A stretch of DNA of 6,927 bases from an uncultured Lachnospiraceae bacterium. GTDB lineage: Bacteria > Bacillota > Clostridia > Lachnospirales > Lachnospiraceae. The notes below the pieces were generated by a model that saw only the letters and a list, made by a program, of their open reading frames with translations, did no database searches and was not told the DNA's origin. This document shows positions 1 to 6,441 of this stretch, one piece after another. Positions within the stretch are counted from its first letter, which is position 1, and every line of letters starts with the position of its first letter. Location: assembly GCA_945827765.1 (NCBI GenBank), contig CALZPS010000077.1, forward strand, positions 1 through 6,927. The letters run 5' to 3'. The translations under genes and the position numbers were made by a program.

Positions 1-47
1 CTACACAAGGAGTATCGTCGGCAGCGTCAGATGTGTATAAGAGACAG
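1..47 (+). other. Illumina Nextera adapter and i5 index (artefact)
   Basis: This is sequencing-library oligo, not genome. Bases 1-6 (CTACAC) match the 3' end of the P5 flow-cell oligo. Bases 7-14 (AAGGAGTA) match the Nextera i5 index known as S507/N507. Bases 15-28 (TCGTCGGCAGCGTC) are the Nextera read-1 primer tail, and 29-47 (AGATGTGTATAAGAGACAG) are the complete 19-base Tn5 mosaic end. The order and spacing are exactly those of a finished library molecule, so chance is not a reasonable alternative. The mosaic end is not evidence of a natural Tn5 insertion here. Genomic sequence begins at base 48. Confidence 0.98.
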
Positions 48-490
48 GCGCTCTTGAGCTTTTCTTTCATGCGGTCGAGGAACTTTTTCTTCTTCGGTAC
101 TTCAAGTGGTCCGCGAAGACCCTTGACGCTGGTTATGTAAATGCCGCTGACGACTGCTTTAACTTCCTTCTTAATCGGGATAATGTCATAAATCTGTGTA
201 TCGCACATCAATGTCATGATACGCGGACCTACCTTTGCCTTCACGACCGGTACTTTCGACCACCGCAGATACTTGGGTGTATTCTCCAGCACTACTGCGG
301 GAAAACCGGCATCCTTTATTTTTAGCTTTTTCTTGTCGATAATCAGCATGTTGACTGTCTGGGCAACTGCGTCTAATTGCTCTTTTTGCTCTGCCTGTTT
401 TTTCTCGGTACGTTTACCGAGGAAATACAGAACGACCATTGCGATGACTAAGATTGCCAATATAATCAGCAATACCATCCATAATTTCAT
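48..490 (-). CDS. Small membrane-anchored protein, unknown function (3'-truncated)
   Basis: The reading frame starts at ATG 490-488 and stays open for 147 codons to the adapter junction, so the C-terminus is missing. A good Shine-Dalgarno (AGGAGGG, 503-497 on the minus strand) lies 6 bases before the start. The protein opens with a single hydrophobic segment, about residues 3-24 (MKLWMVLLIILAILVIAM...), followed by GKR and a charged, Lys/Gln/Glu-rich stretch (about 25-40). This suggests an N-terminal anchor with the rest in the cytoplasm (positive-inside rule). The remainder is a soluble, basic domain with the string VGPRIMTLMCDTQIYDI and a lysine-rich segment (PKKKKF) near the cut. It resembles uncharacterised conserved proteins of Lachnospiraceae; I recognise no named domain and assign no function. 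It is divergent from the lipoprotein operon. Confidence 0.8.
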
Positions 491-559
491 GTCGAACCCT
501 CCTAAAAATCCTTTTTCCGTTCTGTCGGAATCATTGTGTAATACTGAGACTTCCGATAG

Positions 560-593
560 AGTATAGTTTATCATTCTTTTGGGGGAAGTGCAA
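560..593 (-). promoter_or_regulatory. Possible promoter for the membrane protein gene
   Basis: On the minus strand TTGCAC (593-588) is followed after 17 bases by TAAACT (570-565). An overlapping TATACT (565-560) is a better -10 but has only a poor CTTCCC at the right -35 distance. Either would put the transcript start about 60-75 bases upstream of the ATG at 490. The match is partial, so this is a weak call supported mainly by its position in a divergent intergenic region. Confidence 0.3.
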
Positions 594-628
594 CAAAAAA
601 ACGTTTTTAAAGAAAAACCTCCAAACGC

Positions 629-657
629 TTTTTTTTATCCGTAAAATGTGGTATAAA
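629..657 (+). promoter_or_regulatory. Candidate extended -10 promoter of the lipoprotein operon
   Basis: TATAAA at 652-657 is preceded by TG plus one base (649-651), which makes an extended -10 element. The -35 position 17 bases upstream is only a T-run (629-634), which is usual for extended -10 promoters. Initiation near 664 would leave a leader of almost 90 bases. That leader contains a small stem (705-712 with 718-724, one bulged base) of unknown meaning. Confidence 0.5.
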
Positions 658-751
658 AGAAGAGATATTGAAAATAATCAAGGAACAAGACAAAGTATGG
701 AAACAAAGGGATGATTTATCCTTTGAGCAAAACGAAAGGAACGATAGGAAA

Positions 752-1810
752 ATGAAAAGAAGATGGTTGGCAGGTATATTGTGTGCGGTGTTGGCAGTAT
801 CACTGACAGGATGCGGCGGGACCCTTTCCAACAAGTACATTTCAATTGAAAAATATCAAGGTTTGGAGATAGAGCCGGTGGAGGCAGAGGAAATCACCGA
901 CGAGATGGTTGAGACGAGAATCAGCAGTATGCTCAGCAGTACACAGACCCGGGTGGAGATTACAGACCGGGCAGCACAGGATGGAGACACCGTGAATATT
1001 GATTATTCGGGCAGTTTTGACGGCGAAGTATTTGAGGGAGGCACGGATACCGGGTCAGATCTGGTGCTCGGAGCAGGAAAATTTATCGGTGCGACAAAAG
1101 AGTATGCAGGTTTTGAGGAACAGATTGTCGGACACCGGACGGGAGAGGAATTTGATATTACGGTGCAATTTCCGGCGACATATAAGAGTAAACCGGAATA
1201 CGCCTCCAAAGTGGCAGTGTTTCACGTTAAACTGAATGGTATTTATGAGCTGATTACGCCGGAACTGACCGACGAGTGGGTGCAGGAAAATATCGATGGT
1301 GCGCAGAATGTGGAAGAATACAGAGAGCAGGTGCGCACCGCACTGGAGGAAAATAGTGAGTACGAGGCACATCAGAATACGGTCAATGCAGTTTTTAATG
1401 CACTTTTGAATGAAATCAAAGTAAAATCTTATCCAGAGGGACAGGTGGAAGAGCAAAAGGAAACCCTGACAAGTCAGTATCAGTATTATGCACAGATGTA
1501 TGGGGTGGATTTAGCCACGTTTTTGTCCAATTACATGGGGATGACGGAAGAGGCATTTGATGCGCAGGCACAGACGGCAGCTGAAAATTATGTTAAGATT
1601 CAGCTCGCATGTGAACTGATCGGGGAAAAACACAACCTGGAGAGCAGTGGTGAACAATACGACAAAGATGTGGAAGAACTGGCAAGGTCGTTGGGCTATG
1701 ACGATGTGGAGTTGTTCAAACAAAGTTTTGATGAAGAGATGATCAAGACTACTATCCTGCAGGAGAAGGTGGCGGCTTATTTGCTGGAAAAGAGGAGGAC
1801 AAAATCATGA
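752..1810 (+). CDS. Trigger-factor-like FKBP prolyl isomerase, lipoprotein
   Basis: Predicted extracytoplasmic peptidyl-prolyl cis-trans isomerase/foldase of 352 residues. The N-terminus is a lipoprotein signal: basic MKRRW, a hydrophobic core (about 6-18) and the lipobox LTGC with the lipidated Cys at 21. An FKBP-type domain spans about 75-165 (GDTVNIDYSGSFDGEVFEGG and the later VKLNGI). A helical region from about 170 to 350, starting TPELTDEWV, resembles the trigger factor C-terminal chaperone domain. The ribosome-docking domain of true trigger factor is absent; the signal peptide takes its place. I chose ATG 752 over the TTG at 668 because it begins the signal peptide and has AAAGGA (735-740) upstream, although the 11-base gap is long. 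It is first in an operon: its stop overlaps the next start (ATGA, 1807-1810). Likely role is folding of exported proteins at the membrane, possibly analogous to PrsA; clients are unknown. Confidence 0.88.
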   Translation: MKRRWLAGILCAVLAVSLTGCGGTLSNKYISIEKYQGLEIEPVEAEEITDEMVETRISSMLSSTQTRVEITDRAAQDGDTVNIDYSGSFDGEVFEGGTDTGSDLVLGAGKFIGATKEYAGFEEQIVGHRTGEEFDITVQFPATYKSKPEYASKVAVFHVKLNGIYELITPELTDEWVQENIDGAQNVEEYREQVRTALEENSEYEAHQNTVNAVFNALLNEIKVKSYPEGQVEEQKETLTSQYQYYAQMYGVDLATFLSNYMGMTEEAFDAQAQTAAENYVKIQLACELIGEKHNLESSGEQYDKDVEELARSLGYDDVELFKQSFDEEMIKTTILQEKVAAYLLEKRRTKS

Positions 1811-2694
1811 AACTGGAAAACGAATATCTGTTATTGGAGATTGCAGAATCGGGCGCGGAAGTGACCCGCATTTATGACAAGGGAATGGATACGGAGATTT
1901 TGTGGAATGCAGATCCGACGTATTGGAAACGCCATTCTCCGATACTTTTTCCGAATGTTGGGAGAACATGGAACAATACCGTAAAGATTGACGGAGTACA
2001 GTATCCGACATGCCAGCATGGATTTGCCAGAGACTCGGAGTTTGTCTGCACTGAAACGACAGATACACGCGCGTCGTTTGTGCTCAGGGCGACGGAAGAA
2101 ACGAAAAAGGTATACCCATATGAGTTTGAACTGACAGTAATCTATGTGCTCAGAGGAAAAGAAGTGGATGTAGAGTGGCAGGTGAAAAATCCCGGAGGGC
2201 AGACAAGCGGGAATGAAGGAAGAATGTATTTTACCATCGGCGGACATCCCGCGTTCCGTTTTGCAAAGGCAGGAGAGACCAAGGCAGACTATATGCTGAA
2301 ATTCCCCGGAATGGAAGAGCTTACATATATACTGCTCGATCCGGCAAGCGGAACCGGAGTTCCCGAGACGACATACAAGCTGAAACTTGAGGATGAGATG
2401 TGTCCGGTGACGGAAGAAATGTTTGAGAAGGATGCGCTTGTGTTTGACCATCACCAAATTGAAGAAGTCTGGCTTTGCCGCAAGGACGGAAGTCCGTATG
2501 TGGGAATGCGGTGTCCGGGATTCGAAAATTATGGTATTTGGTCGGTGAAAGGGGCACCGTTTGTATGTCTGGAGCCGTGGGCGGGACGTTGTGATAACAG
2601 AGGCTTTGATGAGGATATTTCTCATAAACCGGGTATCAACAGTGTGACAGCAGGGGAAACATTTTCCCGCAAATATACGATTGTCGTGGCGTGA
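1807..2694 (+). CDS. Aldose 1-epimerase family protein, LacX-like
   Basis: A 295-residue protein of the galactose mutarotase-like superfamily, closest in feel to the LacX branch. The family interconverts alpha and beta anomers of free aldoses or related sugars in the cytoplasm. Visible motifs are the early RHSPILFPNVGR (about 42-53), QHGFARD with His71, GGHPAF with His147, and LEPWAG with Glu256. By analogy with galactose mutarotases the two histidines and the glutamate are the acid and base of ring opening, so the active site looks intact. There is no signal peptide. Translation is probably coupled to the upstream lipoprotein gene: the start overlaps its stop by four bases and AGGAGG (1793-1798) lies 8 bases upstream. 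LacX-type proteins often have an uncertain substrate, and no sugar catabolic gene is present here to suggest one. Confidence 0.9.
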   Translation: MKLENEYLLLEIAESGAEVTRIYDKGMDTEILWNADPTYWKRHSPILFPNVGRTWNNTVKIDGVQYPTCQHGFARDSEFVCTETTDTRASFVLRATEETKKVYPYEFELTVIYVLRGKEVDVEWQVKNPGGQTSGNEGRMYFTIGGHPAFRFAKAGETKADYMLKFPGMEELTYILLDPASGTGVPETTYKLKLEDEMCPVTEEMFEKDALVFDHHQIEEVWLCRKDGSPYVGMRCPGFENYGIWSVKGAPFVCLEPWAGRCDNRGFDEDISHKPGINSVTAGETFSRKYTIVVA

Positions 2695-2704
2695 GGGTCA
2701 TGGT

Positions 2705-3295
2705 ATGGCAAAGAAAAATGCGAGAAACACCAGAGGAAAGATAGTGAGCGCAGCCTGGGAATTGTTTTATGAGCAAGGCTACGAAGACACCACGGTGGAG
2801 GAAATTATAGAGCTTTCCCACACCTCGAAAGGTTCCTTCTATCATTATTTTGACGGGAAGGATGCTCTGCTTAGTACATTAAGCACTTTGTTCGATGAAA
2901 AATATGAGGCACTGATGGAGGCGATTGACCCACAGATGTCTGCGATGGATAAATTACTTTTCTTGAATGAAGAACTGTTCGGAATGATTGAGAACAGTAT
3001 TTCCATGGAACTGTTGGCGAGGCTGTTGTCAACCCAGCTCGTGACGAACGGCGAAAAACATTTGCTCAACCACAATCGTACTTATTACAAGCTGCTGCGC
3101 AAAATCATTGCACAGGGACAAAAAGAAGGACAGCTTTCCACAAAGTCCAGTGTAAGCGAAATGATGAAACTGTATGCGCTGTGCGAGAGAGCACTGCTCT
3201 ATGACTGGTGTCTGTGCGGGGGCGAATATTCCCTGCGGGAATACAGCAGGCGGGTGATGCCGGGATTCTTACATAGCTTTCGCGTAGGGGAATGA
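2705..3295 (+). CDS. TetR/AcrR family transcriptional regulator
   Basis: A 196-residue one-component regulator. The N-terminal TetR DNA-binding domain spans about residues 8-55: RGKIVSAAWELFYEQGYEDTTVEEI, then the recognition part SHTSKGSFYHYFDGKDALL, with the characteristic Y-H-Y-F following the helix-turn-helix. The C-terminal ligand/dimer domain (about 60-196) is not assignable to a subfamily; it contains several Cys residues (for example CERALLYDWCLCGG). ATG 2705 was preferred to the upstream in-frame TTG 2681, because AGGG (2694-2697) sits 7 bases before it and the TetR domain begins right after. The gap to the mutarotase stop is 10 bases, so it is the last gene of the three-gene operon. 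It may control its own operon or the symporter gene downstream; its target and ligand are unknown. Confidence 0.92.
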   Translation: MAKKNARNTRGKIVSAAWELFYEQGYEDTTVEEIIELSHTSKGSFYHYFDGKDALLSTLSTLFDEKYEALMEAIDPQMSAMDKLLFLNEELFGMIENSISMELLARLLSTQLVTNGEKHLLNHNRTYYKLLRKIIAQGQKEGQLSTKSSVSEMMKLYALCERALLYDWCLCGGEYSLREYSRRVMPGFLHSFRVGE

Positions 3296-3342
3296 AAAAA
3301 TAATATTTTTTGTCTTAAAATAGTTATGAATTATCGTCTAGT

Positions 3343-3371
3343 AAAAAGTGCCTTATTTAAAGGCACTTTTT
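3343..3371 (+). terminator. Intrinsic terminator of the lipoprotein-mutarotase-TetR operon
   Basis: A perfect 12-bp stem (AAAAAGTGCCTT at 3343-3354 with AAGGCACTTTTT at 3360-3371) closes a 5-base loop and ends in a T-run. It lies 47 bases after the TetR stop codon. The A-run on the 5' side means it could also work on the opposite strand, but no gene approaches from that side. Confidence 0.88.
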
Positions 3372-3385
3372 ATATTTTTGACAAT

Positions 3386-3397
3386 TATCGTACGGTA
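3386..3397. repeat. Imperfect palindrome in the symporter upstream region
   Basis: TATCGTACGGTA reads as a 12-bp dyad with one mismatched pair, centred on GTAC. It lies just downstream of a TTGACA (3378-3383) that has no good -10 at 17 bases, and about 24 bases upstream of the better promoter's -35. A 9-base string, AATTATCGT, occurs both here (3383-3391) and on the far side of the terminator (3329-3337). An operator, perhaps for the adjacent TetR protein, is possible, but only position and symmetry support it. Confidence 0.25.
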
Positions 3398-3420
3398 TAT
3401 GTTCTATAACTTGTTCTGTA

Positions 3421-3449
3421 TTGTAGTCTATATTTTGGTATGCTATAAT
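3421..3449 (+). promoter_or_regulatory. Sigma-A promoter of the symporter gene
   Basis: TTGTAG (3421-3426), a 17-base spacer and a perfect TATAAT (3444-3449), with TG at 3441-3442 giving an extended -10 element. Transcription should begin near 3456, leaving a leader of about 29 bases that contains GGGAGGA (3471-3477), 7 bases before the ATG at 3485. Confidence 0.8.
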
Positions 3450-3484
3450 GCCTGAAAAAGCAGTTTTACAGGGAGGAATGTATT

Positions 3485-5020
3485 ATGATAACAGGACAGG
3501 TCGGCATCATCATAGCAATTGTAGCGTATCTGTTTGTGATGATTTACATTGGCTATTATTTCAACAAGAAGGGCAGCGGCAACTCAGCCAGCGAATTTTA
3601 TCTGGGCGGCAGAAAACTAGGACCACTGGTGGCTGCGATGAGTGCGGAAGCCTCCGATATGAGCAGCTGGCTTTTGATGGGGCTGCCGGGAGTGGCGTAT
3701 TTGAGTGGTATTGCAGATGCAGGCTGGACGGCAATCGGTCTGGGAATCGGAACGTATTTTAACTGGCTGATTGTGGCAAAGCGTCTGCGCAGATATTCTG
3801 TTAAGTGCAATGCGATCACGATTCCGGAATTCTTTTCCAAACGGTATCGTGACGAAAAAAACATCTTGATGTGTATCGCGGCAATCATTATTCTCATTTT
3901 CTTTATCCCGTATACGGCGTCGGGATTTAAGGCAATCGGTACGTTGTTCAACAGTCTGTTTGGCGTGGATTATCAAGTGGCTATGATCATCGGCGCAGTT
4001 GTCATTGTGGGATATACTGTTTTGGGCGGTTTCATGGCAGTGTCTACAACAGACCTGATACAGAGCATCGTGATGACGTTTGCGTTGGTGATTATCGTAT
4101 TTTTCGGCGCACATATGGCAGGCGGCTGGGGTGCTGTGGCAGACAACGCAAAGGCACTTAGCGGTTATCTGTCTATGACAGCCATGCATGATATGGCAAA
4201 CGGAACTTCCGCCCCATATGGATTTATTACCATTCTTTCCACGTTGGCATGGGGACTGGGATATTTCGGAATGCCGCATATCCTGCTTAGGTTTATGGCG
4301 ATGGAAGATGAAAATAAAATTAAGATTTCACGCCGGATTGCAACAGTTTGGGTGTTGATTTCTATGTTTGTGGCAATTTTAATCGGAATTATCGGTTATG
4401 GAGCATCTGTGGCAGGAGTTATCCCGATGTTTTCCAAAAGTTCTGAGTCCGAGACGGTTATCATTCAGTTTGCAAATCTGTTGTCACAAAACGGTTTTTT
4501 GGCAGCATTGGTAGCGGGTGTAGTTCTGGCAGGTATTCTGGCATGTACAATGTCCACGGCGGATTCACAGCTTTTGACCGCGGCATCCGGTGTCTCACAA
4601 AATCTGCTGCAGGATGTATTTAAGATAAAAATGGATACGAAGAAATCCATGCGGGCGGCTCGTCTGACCGTGCTGGCAATTGCACTGTTGGCAATTGTAC
4701 TGGCATGGAATCCTGACAGCTCTGTATTCACTATCGTTTCCTTTGCATGGGCAGGATTCGGAGCGGCATTTGGACCGGTCATGCTGTTCTCTTTGTTCTG
4801 GAAACGGACCAATATTCAGGGAGCACTGGCCGGTATGGTATCAGGCGGCGTGGTAGTATTTGTGTGGAAATATCTGGTGCGTCCGCTGGGCGGCGCCTGG
4901 GATATCTATGAATTGCTGCCTGCATTTATAGTGGCAAGTGTGGCAATCGTGGTGGTGTCACTGGTGACTGCTCCGCCGTCAAAGGAAATTTGCGCGGAAT
5001 TTGATTCGATTGGAAAGTGA
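3485..5020 (+). CDS. putP: Sodium/proline symporter, PutP type
   Basis: A 511-residue integral membrane transporter of the solute:sodium symporter (SSS) family with about 13 hydrophobic segments. It should take up L-proline with sodium. Diagnostic motifs are SEFYLGGRKLGPLVAAMSAEASDMSSWLLMGLPG over about 35-69, where Asp58 corresponds to the sodium-binding Asp55 of E. coli PutP; GYFGMPHILLRFMAM (259-273), the PutP/OpuE signature; and ACTMSTADSQLL (353-364), whose Ser357-Thr358 match the Na2-site hydroxyl residues. The second motif has Met263 where the PutP proteins I recall have Gln. Length is normal for the family. It is transcribed alone from its own promoter and no proline dehydrogenase gene is nearby, so uptake may serve nutrition, fermentation or osmoprotection rather than a local catabolic operon. 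Proline is the best guess for substrate from the motifs, but a related solute is not excluded. Confidence 0.9.
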   Translation: MITGQVGIIIAIVAYLFVMIYIGYYFNKKGSGNSASEFYLGGRKLGPLVAAMSAEASDMSSWLLMGLPGVAYLSGIADAGWTAIGLGIGTYFNWLIVAKRLRRYSVKCNAITIPEFFSKRYRDEKNILMCIAAIIILIFFIPYTASGFKAIGTLFNSLFGVDYQVAMIIGAVVIVGYTVLGGFMAVSTTDLIQSIVMTFALVIIVFFGAHMAGGWGAVADNAKALSGYLSMTAMHDMANGTSAPYGFITILSTLAWGLGYFGMPHILLRFMAMEDENKIKISRRIATVWVLISMFVAILIGIIGYGASVAGVIPMFSKSSESETVIIQFANLLSQNGFLAALVAGVVLAGILACTMSTADSQLLTAASGVSQNLLQDVFKIKMDTKKSMRAARLTVLAIALLAIVLAWNPDSSVFTIVSFAWAGFGAAFGPVMLFSLFWKRTNIQGALAGMVSGGVVVFVWKYLVRPLGGAWDIYELLPAFIVASVAIVVVSLVTAPPSKEICAEFDSIGK

Positions 5021-5067
5021 AAAACATTTCCAAAATGAAAGAAAGTAAAAAACATTCCCAAAATGAA
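5020..5067 (+). repeat. 20-base tandem direct repeat upstream of the SDR promoter
   Basis: AAAAACATTTCCAAAATGAA (5020-5039) recurs as AAAAACATTCCCAAAATGAA (5048-5067): 19 of 20 bases agree at a period of 28. Each copy contains a short dyad, CATT...AATG (five-pair arms CATTT/AAATG in the first copy). The second copy ends immediately before the -35 box, so the dyad centres fall near -72 and -44 relative to the expected transcript start. That geometry suits a pair of regulator binding sites, with the nearer one in a typical activator position. The first copy begins at the last base of the putP stop codon. Confidence 0.7.
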
Positions 5068-5096
5068 TTGACTCGCTTGAAAGGGGAAGTTATACT
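5068..5096 (+). promoter_or_regulatory. Sigma-A promoter of the SDR gene
   Basis: TTGACT (5068-5073) and TATACT (5091-5096) are separated by exactly 17 bases, five of six matches in each box. Transcription should start near 5103. No terminator is visible between putP and this promoter, so some read-through from putP is also likely. Confidence 0.82.
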
Positions 5097-5137
5097 AAAC
5101 ATAGTGTTAAAATAATAACAACAGGAGGAAATTTGAA

Positions 5138-5902
5138 ATGGGAAGATTGGAAGGAAAAGTTGCAATTATCACAGGCGGTAACTCAGGAGTAGGAGCCGCA
5201 ACAGCCAAATTGTTTGCAAAAGAGGGTGCCAAGGTAGTAATCAGCGCCCGCAGAGAGGCTCAGCTTGAGGAGGTTGCAGCAGCAATCCGCGAGGCAGGAG
5301 GAGAGGTGCTTCCGGTTGTGACAGACATTTCCAAGAAGGGAGATGCTGACCTACTGGTTGCAAAAGCAGTGGAAGCATATGGAAAGCTTGATGTTATGGT
5401 GAACAATGCAGGTGTGCTGGAGGAAGGATTAAAGCCGATTGACCGCTTCACAGATGAAGATTTGGATAAGATTGTTGAGATCAACCAAAAAGGAACGATG
5501 TATTGCATTCGTGCGGCAGCAAAGGAGATGGAGAAGACAGGATACGGTTCTATCGTGAATGTGGCTTCCATCGCCGGTGTGATGGGATGTGGCGGAGCTG
5601 CTTATGTATCGTCAAAAGCTGCAATTGTTGGTATTACACGTCATACAGGACTTCGTTTTGCAGGAACCAATATCCGTTGTAACGCAGTTTGTCCGGGAAC
5701 GATCGTAACCCCAATGGTAGCAACGATGAATCCGGCAGAACTTGACCCTGATATGATGGGACAGATGGCAAAGCACAGCGATTTGAAAGTACAGCCGTGT
5801 ATGCCGGATGATGTTGCCAATATTCTGTTATTCCTTGCAAGTGATGAGTCACGCGCAATCACAGGTCAGGCACTTTGCACCGATTTCGGAGGTACATTAT
5901 AA
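5138..5902 (+). CDS. Short-chain dehydrogenase/reductase (SDR), classical type
   Basis: A 254-residue NAD(P)-dependent oxidoreductase with a complete classical SDR signature. The cofactor loop is TGGNSGVG (12-19), then NNAG (89-92), Asn116, the catalytic Ser144, and Tyr156-x-x-x-Lys160 in YVSSK. PG at 186-187 precedes the substrate lid. Arginines straight after the second strand (SARRE, 36-40) favour NADP(H) over NAD(H), but this is inference. The C-terminal GQALCTDFGG replaces the usual VDGG form. AGGAGG (5123-5128) lies 9 bases before the ATG. It is a single-gene unit with its own promoter and terminator. Substrate is unknown: FabG-like 3-oxoacyl reductases, sugar alcohol dehydrogenases and gut hydroxysteroid dehydrogenases all share these motifs, and no neighbour chooses between them. 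Confidence 0.92.
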   Translation: MGRLEGKVAIITGGNSGVGAATAKLFAKEGAKVVISARREAQLEEVAAAIREAGGEVLPVVTDISKKGDADLLVAKAVEAYGKLDVMVNNAGVLEEGLKPIDRFTDEDLDKIVEINQKGTMYCIRAAAKEMEKTGYGSIVNVASIAGVMGCGGAAYVSSKAAIVGITRHTGLRFAGTNIRCNAVCPGTIVTPMVATMNPAELDPDMMGQMAKHSDLKVQPCMPDDVANILLFLASDESRAITGQALCTDFGGTL

Positions 5903-5931
5903 TCGGCAGTTCGTTGAAATCATTTAAAACA

Positions 5932-5976
5932 AAGGGAGGGTGCGGCTCGTGTGAGCTACACCCTCTCCCTTATTTT
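5932..5976. terminator. Two-way terminator between SDR and Hpt genes
   Basis: AAGGGAGGGTG (5932-5942) pairs with CACCC (5959-5963) and TCCCTT (5966-5971), leaving a 2-base bulge. An inner GCTC/GAGC pair (5945-5948, 5953-5956) closes a 4-base loop. The tail is TTATTTT on the plus strand and TTTGTTTT on the minus strand, so it can stop both the SDR transcript and the convergent Hpt transcript. Confidence 0.85.
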
Positions 5977-6012
5977 AAACATTATACTGTTGCAGCACAG
6001 ATTTTTTTTCTG

Positions 6013-6390
6013 TCAAACTTCTTGTTTCACCATGTCCAAATATCTACAAATGGCATCCACCGTTATCTGATAATCATGCCGGACATCCTCCAAAAGGGAG
6101 AACGCGGTATCCGGAATGGTCTCTGTCTCCGCGCGCAGTTCATCTGTCAGCTGTCCTGCTGATTTCAGCAGGCGGCTAAAGCCCAGGTTGGCGCATACAC
6201 CTTTCAGGGTGTGCGCGCACCGGAAGGCTTCCGGACGATTCCCGGCCTTCATTTGCGCACAAAGTGTCTCGAAACTCGGGTCTTCCAGAAACTTACCGAT
6301 AAATTTTTCAATCAGGCGGGAGTTGGGAAACCGTGTGCTTGCCTCAGCGTAATTTCCGTCCAGCGCCTGATAACATTCTTCCATAGTCAC
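6013..6390 (-). CDS. Stand-alone Hpt phosphotransfer domain protein
   Basis: A small cytoplasmic protein, 125 residues from the start chosen, consisting essentially of one histidine phosphotransfer (Hpt) domain. The hallmark AHTLKGVCANLGF contains the phospho-accepting His (residue 60 in this numbering) and the following Lys-Gly. The rest is predicted as a helical bundle (RLIEKFIGKFLEDPSFETL before, RLLKSAGQLTDELR and LLEDVRHDY after). Such proteins shuttle phosphate between receiver domains of hybrid kinases and response regulators; no kinase or receiver is in the window. Start choice: AAGGAG (6404-6399) is only 2 bases from the ATG at 6396 but 8 bases from the in-frame GTG at 6390, giving MTMEECY, which resembles the usual beginning of this family as I recall it. 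ATG 6396 (127 residues) and ATG 6384 are alternatives. Confidence 0.85.
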   Translation of the reverse strand: MTMEECYQALDGNYAEASTRFPNSRLIEKFIGKFLEDPSFETLCAQMKAGNRPEAFRCAHTLKGVCANLGFSRLLKSAGQLTDELRAETETIPDTAFSLLEDVRHDYQITVDAICRYLDMVKQEV

Positions 6391-6398
6391 AGTCATCT

Positions 6399-6404
6399 CT
6401 CCTT
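6399..6404 (-). promoter_or_regulatory. Shine-Dalgarno of the Hpt gene, decides the start
   Basis: AAGGAG on the minus strand. The distance to ATG 6396 is 2 bases, to GTG 6390 is 8 and to ATG 6384 is 14. Only the GTG falls in the normal range, which is why the Hpt gene is annotated from 6390. Confidence 0.6.
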
Positions 6405-6441
6405 TTTAAAACATGAAATAAATGTTAGGGACAAAAGCGTT

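Noticed and set aside
29..47. Tn5 mosaic end as a sign of a natural transposon
   Set aside because: It is embedded in the exact Nextera library layout with P5 tail and index, so it is a library artefact.
597..608. Palindrome AAAAACGTTTTT between the divergent genes
   Set aside because: It is low-complexity A/T around CG in an AT-rich spacer; no link to either promoter could be shown.
668..751. N-terminal extension of the lipoprotein gene from TTG 668
   Set aside because: The 28 extra residues are charged and would bury the signal peptide; ATG 752 starts a typical lipoprotein signal.
1831..2625. 264-codon minus-strand frame
   Set aside because: It is fully antisense to the well-supported mutarotase gene, has no recognisable domain and is rich in Arg, Cys and His as expected of a shadow frame.
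3617..4279. 220-codon minus-strand frame
   Set aside because: It lies opposite the symporter gene and reads as His/Cys/Arg-rich low-quality sequence without a domain.
5997..6014. Short hairpin ACAGA/TCTGT around a T-run
   Set aside because: The stem is only five pairs and the run is inside the loop; the terminator at 5932-5976 is the better one.
6211..6220. Perfect palindrome GTGCGCGCAC
   Set aside because: It falls inside the Hpt coding sequence at the conserved motif (CAHTL) and is explained by the codons used.
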